Below the pieces are notes generated by a model. The model made no database searches, had not been told where the DNA came from, and saw only the letters and a program-made list of their open reading frames with translations. From contig NC_135562.1 in NCBI RefSeq assembly GCF_964340395.1, positions 2,031,001 to 2,095,000 on the forward strand: a DNA stretch of 64,000 nucleotides, written 5' to 3'. The translations under genes were made by a program, and so were the position numbers. This document shows positions 30,611 through 42,112 of the stretch, piece after piece. Numbering within the stretch: position 1 is the first letter of the stretch; the number at the start of each line of letters is the position of its first letter. This stretch comes from Glandiceps talaboti. Its lineage: Eukaryota > Hemichordata > Enteropneusta > Spengelidae.

Positions 30611-33600
30611 CTGCTTGAAAGGCCTTGCATAAAGTTTATATCTAGTTATTTCGTGAACCCTTTCCCCGGTAACCCGAAGATTAATGAAATAACGTTTATT
30701 TCCATTCAGAAATACAAGATGAAACATATATTCGCCAAGACGTTTGACAAAAACTCGATCAATCTGTTTGTTTTCAAAGCATGAGCGGTAATCATATAGT
30801 TATGCAACAGTATTTTAGTAAAGTAATATCAAGTGTTACATTATATAAGTTTAAAGGACAGAAACGCATTCGAGATAGGAAATTGCGCTTAGCATAGAGC
30901 TATTCTTTAAACTATAATTTATGTCCATTTTTCCTGTCAAGTCCGTGATTGCCCGGAGAAATATCATTTGATTGGTGAAATGATTAACCATTCTGACATT
31001 TGATCAGATCAGAAATTAATCATTCCAGACGTATCATATAAAAGTAAACAGATATCTCGTATTCCATGCATTTAAATCGTCTGCTCCGATCATTAGTAAA
31101 AGATAAGATCACTAGTATCCCAGGTACGATGCATCGATGGTATTATGTTAGCTTTCTATTATCATAAGTTCGCTCTTCCCTGGCATTTTGATGACAAGAT
31201 GTCTACAATCATAACGGCGTAATTAATTCGACAGACTATATTTCAACACTATACTATCATCCATTGCTTCTCTATTCATTTGTGATATATTTGATTTACA
31301 TAAATAAGCGATATACAATTTTGCTCATTTCTGTAATTTGACCTTACTGCAGCTGGTTTGCTTCCTGTCATACCCCTGTCCAAATAACCGGATGCTGAAT
31401 GTGTACATAGTAAACTGGATAACAGCTACACAGACTCAGAGTATGACCGATAAAACGAATGTCTTGTCTATTGATTGTAATGGTTGGTTTTAAAGAACTA
31501 CACATAGTTTATATCTCTATCCATTAAGCTAGTTCACCTGACTTCAAAACTGGTATTTGATAAGTAACTTCATATGTTTAACTGCCATTGATATCAACCG
31601 TTTTTCATTTTAATGCATTTATATCCATTTATCCATTCATTCATTCATCCATCCATCCATCCATCCATCCATCCATCCATCCATCCATCCATCCATCCAT
31701 TCATTCATCCATTCATTCATCCATCCATCCATCCATCCATCCATTCATTTATTCATTCATTCATTCATTCATTCATTCATTCATTCATTCATTCATTCAT
31801 TCATTCATTCATTCATTCATCACTGCAAATTATAAGGAATGGGATTTGAAATATGTAGACAACAATAATACATACATATTTCATAACGCGCGTTACTGAG
31901 ATTTTATGTCAAAAGTGTTGCATCTAATTAAACATTTTGGTTAAAAGGGGTAAAGCCTGAAATTATTGTTTGGCTCTGGTTATCCGACCCCACCTAGCTT
32001 TTCACTGCCCACCGTAAAATGTTCTTCTTCTTTCTTTTTTTACACATTTAAGAAAAAAATATAAAATCGCGAACATTGTGAGGTATCGCCAGAAATTATA
32101 GTGGATGCGGAAACTGACATCATTTAGAAAACAACAGAAAACATAACCACCTGAACGTGACTCACACATGAAAATAATATAATAAAAATGAAATGGAAAA
32201 CCTACCTACCTCACCTATTCTAAATTTGAGCGTAATCGGAACCACACAAATTTTCATTAGGCCTAATCGATCAACTATCTCAAAAGGTTTTGGGAAATAG
32301 AGCTCATTTGACTTGTGTCGTGTAAAAATAAAACACTACTTACACCGATAAGTAAAAGGTTTGTGCATTCGTTTCACTCTAGATACTCTGCAAACGAGCC
32401 AGATCCAAGTGAATGTATAACGATTGTATGTAGTAAGACGTGTTCATGTATCATGCATTTTTTATGGTCTGTATCAACCGCTAAGTTGTATACGTGTAGC
32501 GGAAAGCGGTCATTACGAAGGCACCAGGAAAGCGGGTCGAGGTCGAAGTCAGCAGACATTCCGGAAGGATGTACAAAGACATTCACAGACGAAAACTGAC
32601 TGTAGTTTAAGCTTCCTTTAGTTATATTGATTACTTGCAATCCCGGCCAACAAGTTCAGCTCAGCTGGCACATTCATCCTTTATATACTGTCATCATAAA
32701 TACCCGAAAATACTAATTAATTAATCCGTAACAAGTGAATTGTCTAGTTTTATGGCTAATGTAAATTGATATGCAAGTCATAGATATATTTATATCTTTC
32801 TTCGCGAGTGTGTTATATTTCATTGCGGCGTTGAAATACCAGCGGACTCATAAAATACAGCTCCCGATGCGTCCATAGGATCAGGTGTACAAATTCTAAG
32901 GGAAAAGGCAGTTGTGTGATGACTTATGCCTAGGACGAGCGAAATTAGTTACTAGACCCGGTTATTTGGTAACATCATTTTTCCATTTTGTCGTAATATA
33001 GAATTCCCTCTATCGTATAGGGTAATAACTACAAGAAGTGAAATAGCTTTTCATCAAACCCATCTCGATGTAAATAGTAGGTACAATAGATAGGAAACAT
33101 TAAATGGCATTTGCAATGTACGCTTATCAATGGAATTGTAACAGTGTGGAGTTGTGACTGAGTCTACTTTATGAACACCAAAGTTGCGTGTGTTAGAAAC
33201 ATGCCCAAACACTTGCCATTTCCTCTTAATGGGTTAAGCTACAATGAATGATTTCGATTTTACATTATGAACTCAGGAAATTAAGAAAACATTGCAGGCA
33301 ATGTAGTAAATCTATCCCCAAGCTTTCCTAGATGATGTTGCATTATTGATGAAATGTAACACTTTTTAATATACTTTCTTGCAAACGTTAATTAAAATGG
33401 AGAGTTTAGGATCAAAACGGTCAATGTTCAACGCCTTTCATTAACGTTATGGTTTTCACCCAGACCTAATTACTGTATTCCTAAATTGACAATGAAAATC
33501 AGATGAAAATGAAAGGATGTCTTATAACGTCTAATACAGTAATATGTTAGAAAATTCTCTTTTTTTAACTTGTAGTTATGGTGTTCACTTTATTTAAATG

Positions 33601-34851
33601 TTTGCGATACAAAAGGTGGCAAAGGTAATGTGCATTATGCGTCGTCGCACATTTGCATTCTATTAAAAATGTATACGGATCCCAAAAGTTATTTAAGCAA
33701 ATAATTATTTTAATATTAAACTTGATACGTAAATAATGAACTGGTGAAAGTCTGAAATCGTCGAATCATTGTTATATATTTATGAAATCACTAGTACAGA
33801 AATGAATGTAGATGATAACGTCTATATATCTAGCTAGACCTTTCTCAGACTGTTACACTATTTGAATATATATACATCTGCCTAATAGTACCTGTCCAGC
33901 TAAATGTCATTGGATGTATCTATGATAATATCGACCACTGTGTCTATTTGTCAAGTACCTACGAGTATTTGTTTCTCCCCCTATCTGAATTTGTCTATTT
34001 TTTATACTATAGATCAGTTAGCTTAACTTGTATGTTTCATGGACGAAGATAAATGATACCCATTTAAGCATATAGATACACTGATGGCTTTGCCTTCTCT
34101 AGTTTTAATCTTTTCATTAATACGTATACATCCTTGACGTGATGTGCATGTTGTTATCACATAGATTGGTGCTGTGTGCAAATGCAACAAGGTGTTGTTC
34201 AGGACAATTAAACTCGAACAACACCACTACCACCCCACTCCATCCAATTATATATATATTGTGTAAGCGTTGTGACTTTCAGTAAAAGAACCTGATTATA
34301 ATAAGCTGAAAATAGCTTCTATGATTAATTGTCAACGGGTTGAAAATTTATCTGACGTGGTTTTATTTCTGAAAAATAAATTAAATAGAAGTATTTCAAC
34401 TCCCCGGTGACTATTAGGACATTTTCACCCAATTGATTAAAAGTGCAGACATTAATATCATATATCATAATTGTAATGTGTAGAGTAAGAATATCAAATG
34501 CCCTCTTAAAACATATATATTCTTTGCCTTAGGGGTTACCTTTGTATTTCAACGACAACTGTAGTGTATTTCATGACGGAATCTCAATTTAATTCAGTAA
34601 AAGCAAAATGTTAACTTGCGAAACGTGTCAATTTCATTAATATCATACAACTCTCCTGTGCTTTGACTCCTTTGACAGCAAAAAGAAAGTGCTATAAAGT
34701 AGTGTTGTTATCTTTATTTCCGAGTGTGTCTCAATTCAAGTTGAAACTCATTTATCAATGAGTCGCTTACAATACCCATATATGGACGCTATAAATTTAA
34801 CTGATAAGGCTACTTCATACCAGTGTTACTTCATTGCTATAGATGTGATCA
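30611..34851. other. Non-coding DNA, no gene recognised
   Basis: Besides the (ATCC/ATTC)n tract there is a short stretch at 32374-32621 open in several frames on both strands and a little richer in G+C. No domain or convincing splice pair was found. Confidence 0.45.
31622..31821. repeat. (ATCC)n / (ATTC)n microsatellite
   Basis: About 200 bp, mostly ATCC in the left half and pure ATTC in the last ~75 bp. Frames give Ser-Ile-His-Pro runs only. Confidence 0.96.
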
Positions 34852-35409
34852 ATGGGACAGTTTTCATTTCAATTTCCTCGATTGAATGAGTTTTTCAAAT
34901 CAACCATTACTGCTAATGCATATTTTAAAATTAAAGATATGCTATATATGATGTGTGATAAATTCATGCCTAGTTATCCTTTACAGTTATTCTACCAGTG
35001 CATTTCAACTGAGTGTTTATTTTTATATAACTTACGCCGTTTAAGTCACTCTTGCAATGTTTGGTATGGTGATGAAATCTATTCAGTTTTTATTACTACA
35101 GTTCTTATTACTACTGGATCCTCCAGTTTCCGTAGTAATTTCAACACAAGAATTCATTTCACTAAAACATGCAGTTCCAGTGCTTTATCCTCGCTATATT
35201 TCACGACGTGTGATTGGCCTCAAAGGCAACTCCCCTCTCCTCCGACTCCTCCCCAGACAGGTTACAGCCTTGAAATAGCTTCTCATTTTCATCTGAATGT
35301 TACTCGATTCCGCGTCTGTGACTTCTGTGGTCAACTGGAATATATTTCAAGTCAGCAATACCGTTCGATAAAAGTATATATGGAAACCATCCCATCATGT
35401 TTCGAATGA
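34852..35409 (+). CDS. 185-codon open frame, unrecognised
   Basis: An ATG-initiated frame of 185 codons, the longest non-repetitive frame not explained by a transposon. A second plus-strand frame is also open from 35057 to 35278 and includes a Leu-rich stretch (QFLLLQFLLLLD). Two overlapping open frames argue for locally stop-poor sequence rather than a gene. The peptide has scattered Cys and aromatic residues, a Pro-rich patch (PSPPTPPQ) and a C-x2-C pair near its end. I recognise no family. No clear promoter, splice or poly(A) context was seen. Confidence 0.15.
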   Translation: MGQFSFQFPRLNEFFKSTITANAYFKIKDMLYMMCDKFMPSYPLQLFYQCISTECLFLYNLRRLSHSCNVWYGDEIYSVFITTVLITTGSSSFRSNFNTRIHFTKTCSSSALSSLYFTTCDWPQRQLPSPPTPPQTGYSLEIASHFHLNVTRFRVCDFCGQLEYISSQQYRSIKVYMETIPSCFE

Positions 35410-38400
35410 ATGTAAAAAGACATCCCGTGGTTTCTATTATGAAATACTTTTCAAGTGACAAATGAACGGAACATTGACTTCCTGCTACAAATGTGGACGA
35501 AAAGTTTTGACTGTTTCTTATTTACCAAGTTTATGTAGAGTGAAAACAGGTCATTTAATACAATTGTGTGTTCTTCGCGTTCAACACAATGCTTGGATAC
35601 GTGGGATCTCAACTATGTCTCCCCTATGTTTCGTTATCACACATCTTTGATACAGTATGCATACATAAGGGTACATTCTGAAGTGACCATATGGTTGAAA
35701 ACTGCGTAACGCCACTATGGTTATACTTTAGAAAACATCGTGAAATAACATATATTCAGCAATTGTTCGTAATCCAATGAATTGCCAAAAGTAAATCCCC
35801 ATATAGCCTCTTCCAGACATGTAAACTCTAAACAAATGAAAATAAACCATTTGAGTTGTAAGAATGTGTTGTAATCCTTGGTATTGTGTTGCCAAGGGTC
35901 GACATGTCGGCATTTCCTTATCTACACATATTGATATCAAAGATAGAAAGCACGTATGTGACACACAAAGTCAGGAAATGTCTGATGAAAATGAGTATCA
36001 ATTGATATCAACATACGTATTAGCGCAAAGATAGATTTGTTCCAGTTTCTTCTGTTCAGAATGTATGGCACATCTTTACTTTGAGGAGTTCCCTTGTTTT
36101 ATTGTGTGGTCGGTACATCAAAGTGTAGATTTATGGAGTGTATTAACGATGCCGAAAAATAGATACAATTCTGTAATTCCCGTTATCAGGTAGGTGCATC
36201 ATGGTCTTAATTAACGTTTTGCAGAGTAATTCCTTCTCTTAAAAGTCCGTACAAAGAGCGACTATAAAAATCGAAAGTATCAGCCCTAATTTAGAAAGAC
36301 GAACGGAAATTCCAGGCTCCTCATGATGTTATTATTACGGCACTAAATTATCTTTGTTCTGAGTTGAAACTCACCGACATCACCTCTAGTGAAATTAAGT
36401 GATGTTGGCTGAACTACTGATCATGAGACATGAAAAAATATACGTTTTCGAAGATTAGCTAATCCACTCTTAACTCAAAAAGTAATGTTTTAATTCTACG
36501 AACATTACCTTTCATGTCACAGTGGTGTAAATCAATGGACGTGAAAGTCGTGTCGGCTGATTTGTAAATGCGCAAATTTGCCCGTTAAATTTCTGAATAG
36601 AAGCTTCTGAGTTTTATATCGTAGTTTCCTTGATGTTTATTCGACAAATATTATCGTGTCTTTGAATAATATGCTTTACTTTACGTTTTGATAGTATCTC
36701 GCAAAGCTTGCTTTTCTTTATTTATATATGGAAAATACTGCTACAGAGTGAAAAGGAGAGTTGGCAGATTGATTGTAATTTGAGACTGCCGAAATAATTA
36801 GCAATATTAGTTATACATTCTATATTCAATGTATCAGTACACGATTATTTTCGATTAAGAATGTACTGACATTTTGACGTACTTTATTCGATGTACGCAT
36901 GTTGTAATACGAATTTGGGCTTCATTCGATAGATCAGAAACTTAGAGCATCTCTACCAGTCGCTAGCATAATATATATACACTACACTTTTGAATACGTT
37001 TAATGGTAGGTTTGTGTCAATGAATATAGAATCCCCCTTTTAATCCTTGAACACGAAACTTTATCAAAAAGGTTTGATTGAGATCGGTTTGATGGTTTGA
37101 GTCTATTCAATATATCACTCCTTTAGAATATCCAGAGATTTGACTAAACTTTGATTGACAGGAATTGCTATGTCTCTGGGCATAACGGTAGTCAATAATA
37201 GATATGCCTAAAAAGCTCTTGACAGTTCTTCAGCTTATAGTAAAGCTGCCAATTTGCAACATCTACAGCTACTAGTCTCTCGATGACAGATTCAAAACCA
37301 AAAATAGGCATACTCTCCATGTTTTGTCTTTAATTTAGTCTTCTACAGCAGGCTTTGATATGATTGATGTCATGATTGCAAAGATGTTGGGAGACTCTCC
37401 GGGTTTTCTCAGGAAAACATAAAAATATAAAGATATGATATATCAATTGTCCAAAATCACATTGTTCACGAGTTAAAGTTTAGCATAGTACTGGTGTAAC
37501 GGGTCATTCCCGCCGTTCCATGGGTAATGTTTTGAGTTTTGTTATAACAGCTATAATGAACATTGACTAGATATTGAGTTTACGACAAGAAGAGACATTT
37601 GATTAATTGTTAAAGTTAACGTGCAATCAGTTCTTATCTATATTTCATACAAACTGGTTTATATTTCCTTGAAGCAAATATTGAAATTGCATCACAGCCT
37701 AAACTTTCCGTCAAGGTCGGGTGGTAATAACAGAGTTTTATAAAATATATTTCAAAATAACAAATGCACCAGGCGAAAACTATTAGACTGTGTCATGAAA
37801 GCAGGCGTACAGGGTATAGTGAAAATCACATAGCGTTAAAACAAAGAACAAGAAATCTGCAGGAAGAAACTTATATCATTATGATACATAACTCGAACAA
37901 CACCTTATGATATGTACATTGGTATTTCTTGTAGCTCAGAAAATTATACAAGTAGTATCAGTTTGTGCGCGACAACCAGACATAGTTGCCATGGAAACTT
38001 CCATATGTGCTACTGTTCATCGATAAGCAGTTTGAGTAATGTACATTGAATAATAATGCCAAGTGATATTTTTATTGAATAATCAAATCAATAGTCGATT
38101 AATATGTATTGTCCATCTAATACATATTCATAAGACACGTGATACAACAGTGTACCACTGCTAGAAGAACAGATGTGAAATAAAATCCGGTGTTTCTTGG
38201 CAATCAAGCAAAATTTATGTGAATCACTGATTTGATATCATGAAGTGACTCTCCTGAATCAATTATACTTTAAATGGAGTGAGGTTCCCCTTCAATCAAT
38301 AGGTAACATAGACTGTTTGGTTACAAAAATGTTTTCATTTTGTTTTTTTATTTTCATATTTTTTATTTGTTAATCTATATCTGATGGCCTATTACGGGGA

Positions 38401-39627
38401 ACTTTGCTTTACTTAACATCCGGGCCCTAGCTGTAGGAGTAACAGTGAACTTGAAGTTCGTAATATTCGGTGTTTACCTAACTTCTCATTTTTAGAAACA
38501 TAGATATGTCTTTTGTTGACAGTCTTCAAACCAGTGAATGAGGAGAATGACCCTTCAATCTGTATGATATTGGTAACAGCTCACTATCATGCCATTCCCA
38601 TTACAGAGTTGCATCTCTAAGGGGCGAATGTCTTTGAAGGGTTCGTTAAATGTTGTGCAGTATACGTAATTCAGAGAAGATGTAGCTATTGTATTGTATT
38701 GTTTAACTATTGTATTGTATTGTTTAACTACTGTATTGTATAGTTCAACTATTGTATTGTATTGTTCAACTTTTGTAAAAGCTTTGTATGTAAAAGCTTT
38801 GTCTGTAATCTTGCTTGCTGACGTAGAAACATTGTTCTATGAAGTGTCTCTAAGCATAGTAGATGTGTACAACATTAGAATTTCAAATAATGTACGCCTA
38901 AGACCCCCACCACTACCACCACGCACACACGTCATGTCATGTCACACGCACGTATGATCTCAAAATGATACACAACTAAGAAACTGTTTGACTCGTCGTT
39001 AAACTGGCCACCTGCTCACGCAATAAACGCACAGACTCCGAGTTAACATTGAAATACGCAAGATGTTGAGCTTTTGCTCTGTAAAAGGTGAGAAACTAAC
39101 TTGTAGAGAATAGAGTAATAAAAGAAATAAAACTTGTTTACTAGCACAGAGAAGGGGCATACTAAGAAGAACTTAGAAAGGGAGACACAAAGATATGCCT
39201 ATGGAAAATCTTTACAGATGTGTTGTACCACCTTATTAATTTCAACTGGCAATTTCATGGGATTGATTCCACGCAGTTAAAAGGTATTCAGTAAGAAAAC
39301 CCATCCATTTAGAGAGTAAAAAACATCAACACACACTTCCGTCATGTAATTAACTATTGTCATAAATTCTGACATAGTGACGACAACTGTGCCTTGGAAT
39401 AATGTAGCAAATCGTTAACACTTTGGTTGACATAACAAATTGAACTCAACTCAACGCTGAGATGGTAATAAAGGGTATCACATGATTCTTTACTTGTTTA
39501 TAATGTATGAGTTTGCATATAAAGAAACGTACAATCATAGAAAATTAATTAAAATAATAGGAATAATGCAGAACTTAATCAGATTGCAGAACTTAAAAAG
39601 CAGGATATTTATCATATCCCCATAGGC
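35410..39627. other. Non-coding DNA, no gene recognised
   Basis: Includes an X-box-like GTTGCCATGGAAAC at 37985-37998 and the 21-bp array at 38685. Otherwise only short chance frames. Confidence 0.5.
38685..38775. repeat. 21-bp tandem repeat, 4 copies
   Basis: The unit CTATTGTATTGTATTGTTTAA recurs four times with few changes (TAGTTCAA, TGTTCAA variants). Confidence 0.9.
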
Positions 39628-39978
39628 GTTGTGGAGTCATAATGGGTGAATGGTTAGCGTGACCGGCTTGGAATCTACAGGTTGCAGGTTTGAGCCCCGT
39701 CGCTGCCTGCTGTCTGTTTCTGAGTGGCTAAAGTCCTTGGGCAAGATTTGAACCACGACTGTGCCTCATTTAACCCAGCTGTATAACTGGGGACCTGGTA
39801 GGATGTAGGTTGCAATGTGAAGGCTTTAATCATATGCGCTGAAATGGCTGCAATGGATTGTATGCTCCCCGTTGTGCTGCTGATCCGAGCCAGGGGTAAT
39901 AATTGTAAACACCATGGTAAAGCGCTTTGAGCACGGTGTGGGAAAGCGCTATATAAGAACCCAATATTATTATTATTA
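39628..39978 (+). mobile_element. tRNA-derived SINE, near full length
   Basis: Head: tRNA-like region with an A box in TGGTTAGCGTGACCGG (39651-39666) and a B box GGTTTGAGCCC (39687-39697), spaced as in a Pol III promoter. Middle: TTGGGCAAG, CTGTGCCTCA, CCCAGCTGTATAACTGGGGA and GGTAGGATG, resembling the conserved central domains of widespread metazoan SINEs (CORE/Nin-DC type; exact class not assigned). Tail: AAAGCGCTTTGAGCAC, then AAAGCGCTATATAAGAA, then (ATT)n. The tail presumably recruits a partner LINE. It does not match the 3' end of the LINE 100 bp downstream. No target duplication seen. Confidence 0.85.
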
Positions 39979-40014
39979 CCAAAGTGTCACGAGCCAACGT
40001 TTTACATGATTTTC

Positions 40015-40092
40015 TTAGAAATGTGTTTTTTAAAAGGGTAGCCGTAATGTTTTAGAAATGTGTTTTTTAAAAGGGTAGCCGTAATGTTTTAG
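40015..40092. repeat. 37-bp tandem duplication beside LINE insertion
   Basis: TTAGAAATGTGTTTTTTAAA... at 40015-40051 is repeated exactly at 40052-40088, followed by the first four bases of a third copy. It abuts the left edge of the inverted LINE segment. Confidence 0.95.
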
Positions 40093-40102
40093 CACCTGTT
40101 CA

Positions 40103-40969
40103 AATATAACGAGTCTGGTAAGAATACGAATTATCGCCTACAGTTTGCACATAGACGGCTTTTCTATAAAGTTCACCATATTTCACGCTTTGTATGTAAT
40201 GTACTATACAAGTGGAATAATAAATTGGCAGACGACCACATTCGCCGACCACAGCCTCGTTCGCAGCAGTGGTTGGGACCCCCAATAATTTTCTACACCA
40301 ACTTCTCTGAATTTTCTCCAAAGCATCGTAATATTGGTATCCCCAAATTTCCGACCCATATGTCAAAATTGGTAAAATCATTACATCAAATAATTTAAAA
40401 TGCACATTGGGATCAACGAATTCAAGCTTCTTTCTTGCAATAAATAACGAGGTCATAGACTTGCTGGCTTGTTTAGCTAATGAACTCACCGCCTTAGACC
40501 AATTATTTCTTGAAGATAAAAGAAGACCAAGGTATTTGTAATACGACACTGTTTCAATTACGTTGCCATCAAAGTACCACTTTTCAAAACGGGAGAGGTG
40601 TCCACCTCTTCTAAAAACCATAGCTTTTGTTTTAGCAAGGTTGACTTGCATACGCCACTTTGTACAGAAAGTAGAAAGGATATCAATTAGATGCTGTAAA
40701 TTTGTGACTGAGTCGGCAAAACTGATCACGTCATCTGCGTAAAGGAGGGCAAATAAATCGTACATGTCTTGTGTTAGTTGGATGCCCGATTGACCGGACG
40801 ACATTAACATCGTATTGAGTTCTTCGATATAAAAACTAAAAACAATGGGTCTGAGAATGCAGCCTTCCACTTTAAAGCGCTGTATTAAATTCTGGTTGAA
40901 TCTACTAGAGATGCCCGCACATAGAATTCCAAGGCAAGCATATTTAATGCTCTGTAATCTAGACAACAT
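40103..40969 (-). pseudogene. LINE reverse transcriptase fragment (inverted segment)
   Basis: An uninterrupted minus-strand frame of about 289 codons (MLSRLQS at 40969 to the stop at 40100-40102). It contains, in order, EGCILRPIVFSFYIEEL (palm motif with the GCxLxP core, here Arg for the usual Ser), LLYADDV with the catalytic YADD at 40741-40730, NLAKTKAMVF (motif D), YKYLGLLLS (motif E), then a thumb region with PILTYGSEIWG and ALEKIQRSWCRKLLG. The fingers and the endonuclease are missing. The start is set by the inversion junction, so no initiation codon is implied; the open frame on to 41170 is only antisense of the right segment. The lack of stops suggests a fairly young insertion. Confidence 0.9.
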
Positions 40970-40970
40970 G

Positions 40971-41537
40971 GGCAGAAATGGGCCACCTCGGTTAAAGAAA
41001 ATTTTATCTCCTTTTGGTTTTGGTTTTGCCTGGATTGCCCAGGAAGTTGGTGACAAACAACTTTTTCTTTCCACTTTTGAACTCAGAGTTAAAGAGTCTG
41101 ACGTACTTAAACAACAATGGAAGGAAAACCTGGAATTGAAACCCAAACTTCGCACATATATTGACTTCAAGAATCTACTGCAATCTGAAAAATATCTTTA
41201 TCTTAACTGTAACCGACAAGCTATCCGGGCACTTGCATGTTTACGATTATCAGTATTTCCTCTTCAAATAGAAAACGGGAGGAGACGCAACATCCCTCCA
41301 ACAGAAAGGTTTTGCAAAATCTGTAACACAAATATGGTAGAGGACGAATATCACTTTCTCGTAACATGCCCACTTTATAATAATTTAAGAATCCAATACT
41401 TGCCATGTGATATGTTTTTAGAACCAAATTACTTTAAGTTTACTAAGTTTATGAGATCAACCGATTCAAATATTTTGCTTAAACTCTGCAATTTTGTACA
41501 TAAAGCAGTCAGGCTTAGAGATAAGGTATGTTTATAG
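40971..41537 (+). pseudogene. LINE ORF C-terminal region with Cys-Cys-His-Cys motif
   Basis: The plus-strand frame from about GRNG (40971) to the stop at 41535-41537. It contains FGFGFAWIAQEVGD, KLRTYIDFKN, ALACLRLSVFPLQIENGR and ERFCKIC...DEYHFLVTC. The last forms C-x2-C-x9-H-x4-C, the conserved C-terminal motif of many CR1/Jockey-like elements of aquatic animals, probably nucleic-acid binding. The frame also runs back to 40845, but that part is antisense of the reverse transcriptase and meaningless. No frameshift or internal stop. Confidence 0.88.
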
Positions 41538-41722
41538 TGATTGCTCCCATTATCATTTGATTGTGTATATCGATTTTCAGAACGATTGTATTTTCAGAGT
41601 CTTTCAAATTGTATTTATCTTTTCAATTGTTTTTGTTAATACCACTTTTTTTTCTGATGCATCCACCTTTGCATTTGGGTCGGTGGCCGTGAAACGCAAA
41701 TAAAACCTATCTACTACTATAC
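41538..41722 (+). other. LINE 3' UTR and tail
   Basis: A short T-rich 3' UTR with GTCGGTGGCCGTGAAACGC just before AATAAA (41699-41704), then CTATCTACTACTA. The end of the insertion is taken as about 41722. Confidence 0.6.
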
Positions 41723-41981
41723 AAGTTATACTGTAACAATGCGTGATTTCAGCCCCCCCCCCCCCCCATCCCGTTAAAAAAATATCTATAGAATTGTTGG
41801 AATTGCATGTGTTACTAAAATATCATACCCTCCAATCCTTGAGACCTCAAGGTCAAGGTATCTTTACAAGCTTTCTCAGTTGTAGATGTTGCTTATGATC
41901 CAGCTTGCATATATGTATATTATCATATAAAGCAGACACGTATATGTACAATTAGTTTTGACTGCTAACACATCAGTTACG

Positions 41982-41983
<2 letters not shown>

Positions 41984-42056
<73 letters not shown>

Positions 42057-42112
42057 TTATATGTGTGTATGTATGTATATATGTATGTATGTGTATGCGT
42101 GCGTGTGTGTGT
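41984..42112. repeat. (CA)n followed by inverted-complement (TG/TATG)n
   Basis: About 35 CA units (41984-42053), a 6-bp gap, then TGTG/TATG units to about 42112. The two halves could pair as an imperfect hairpin, and (CA)n this long is a known Z-DNA former. Confidence 0.93.

Larger units (their letters stand above)
40093..41722. mobile_element. CR1/Jockey-type LINE, 5'-truncated and 5'-inverted
   Basis: The left part (about 40100-40969) carries the reverse transcriptase on the minus strand. The right part (about 40971-41537) carries the C-terminal region on the plus strand, followed by a 3' UTR and the tail AATAAAACCTATCTACTACTA (41699-41719). The left part, read in sense, ends (…ALEKIQRSWCRKLLG…) just before the protein segment with which the right part starts (…KKILSPFGFGFAW). 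The two parts are thus neighbours in the parent element, with one flipped. This is the arrangement produced by twin priming. The edges are approximate and no clear target duplication was found. Confidence 0.85.

Noticed and set aside
32315-32640. Three overlapping frames of 65-94 codons
   Set aside because: Open on both strands with no domain or splice pair; looks like a stop-poor patch of slightly higher G+C.
36369-36407. CCGACATCAC...GTGATGTTGG hairpin
   Set aside because: Ten-base arms around a ~15-base loop are expected by chance in a window of this size.
40845-40970. First 42 codons of the plus-strand LINE frame, and codons 1-67 of the opposing minus-strand frame
   Set aside because: Each is antisense to the real coding part of the other half of the inverted LINE.
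39628-41722. SINE and LINE as partners sharing a 3' end
   Set aside because: Their tails differ (GCGCTATATAAGAA-ATT against AATAAAACCTATCTACTA).
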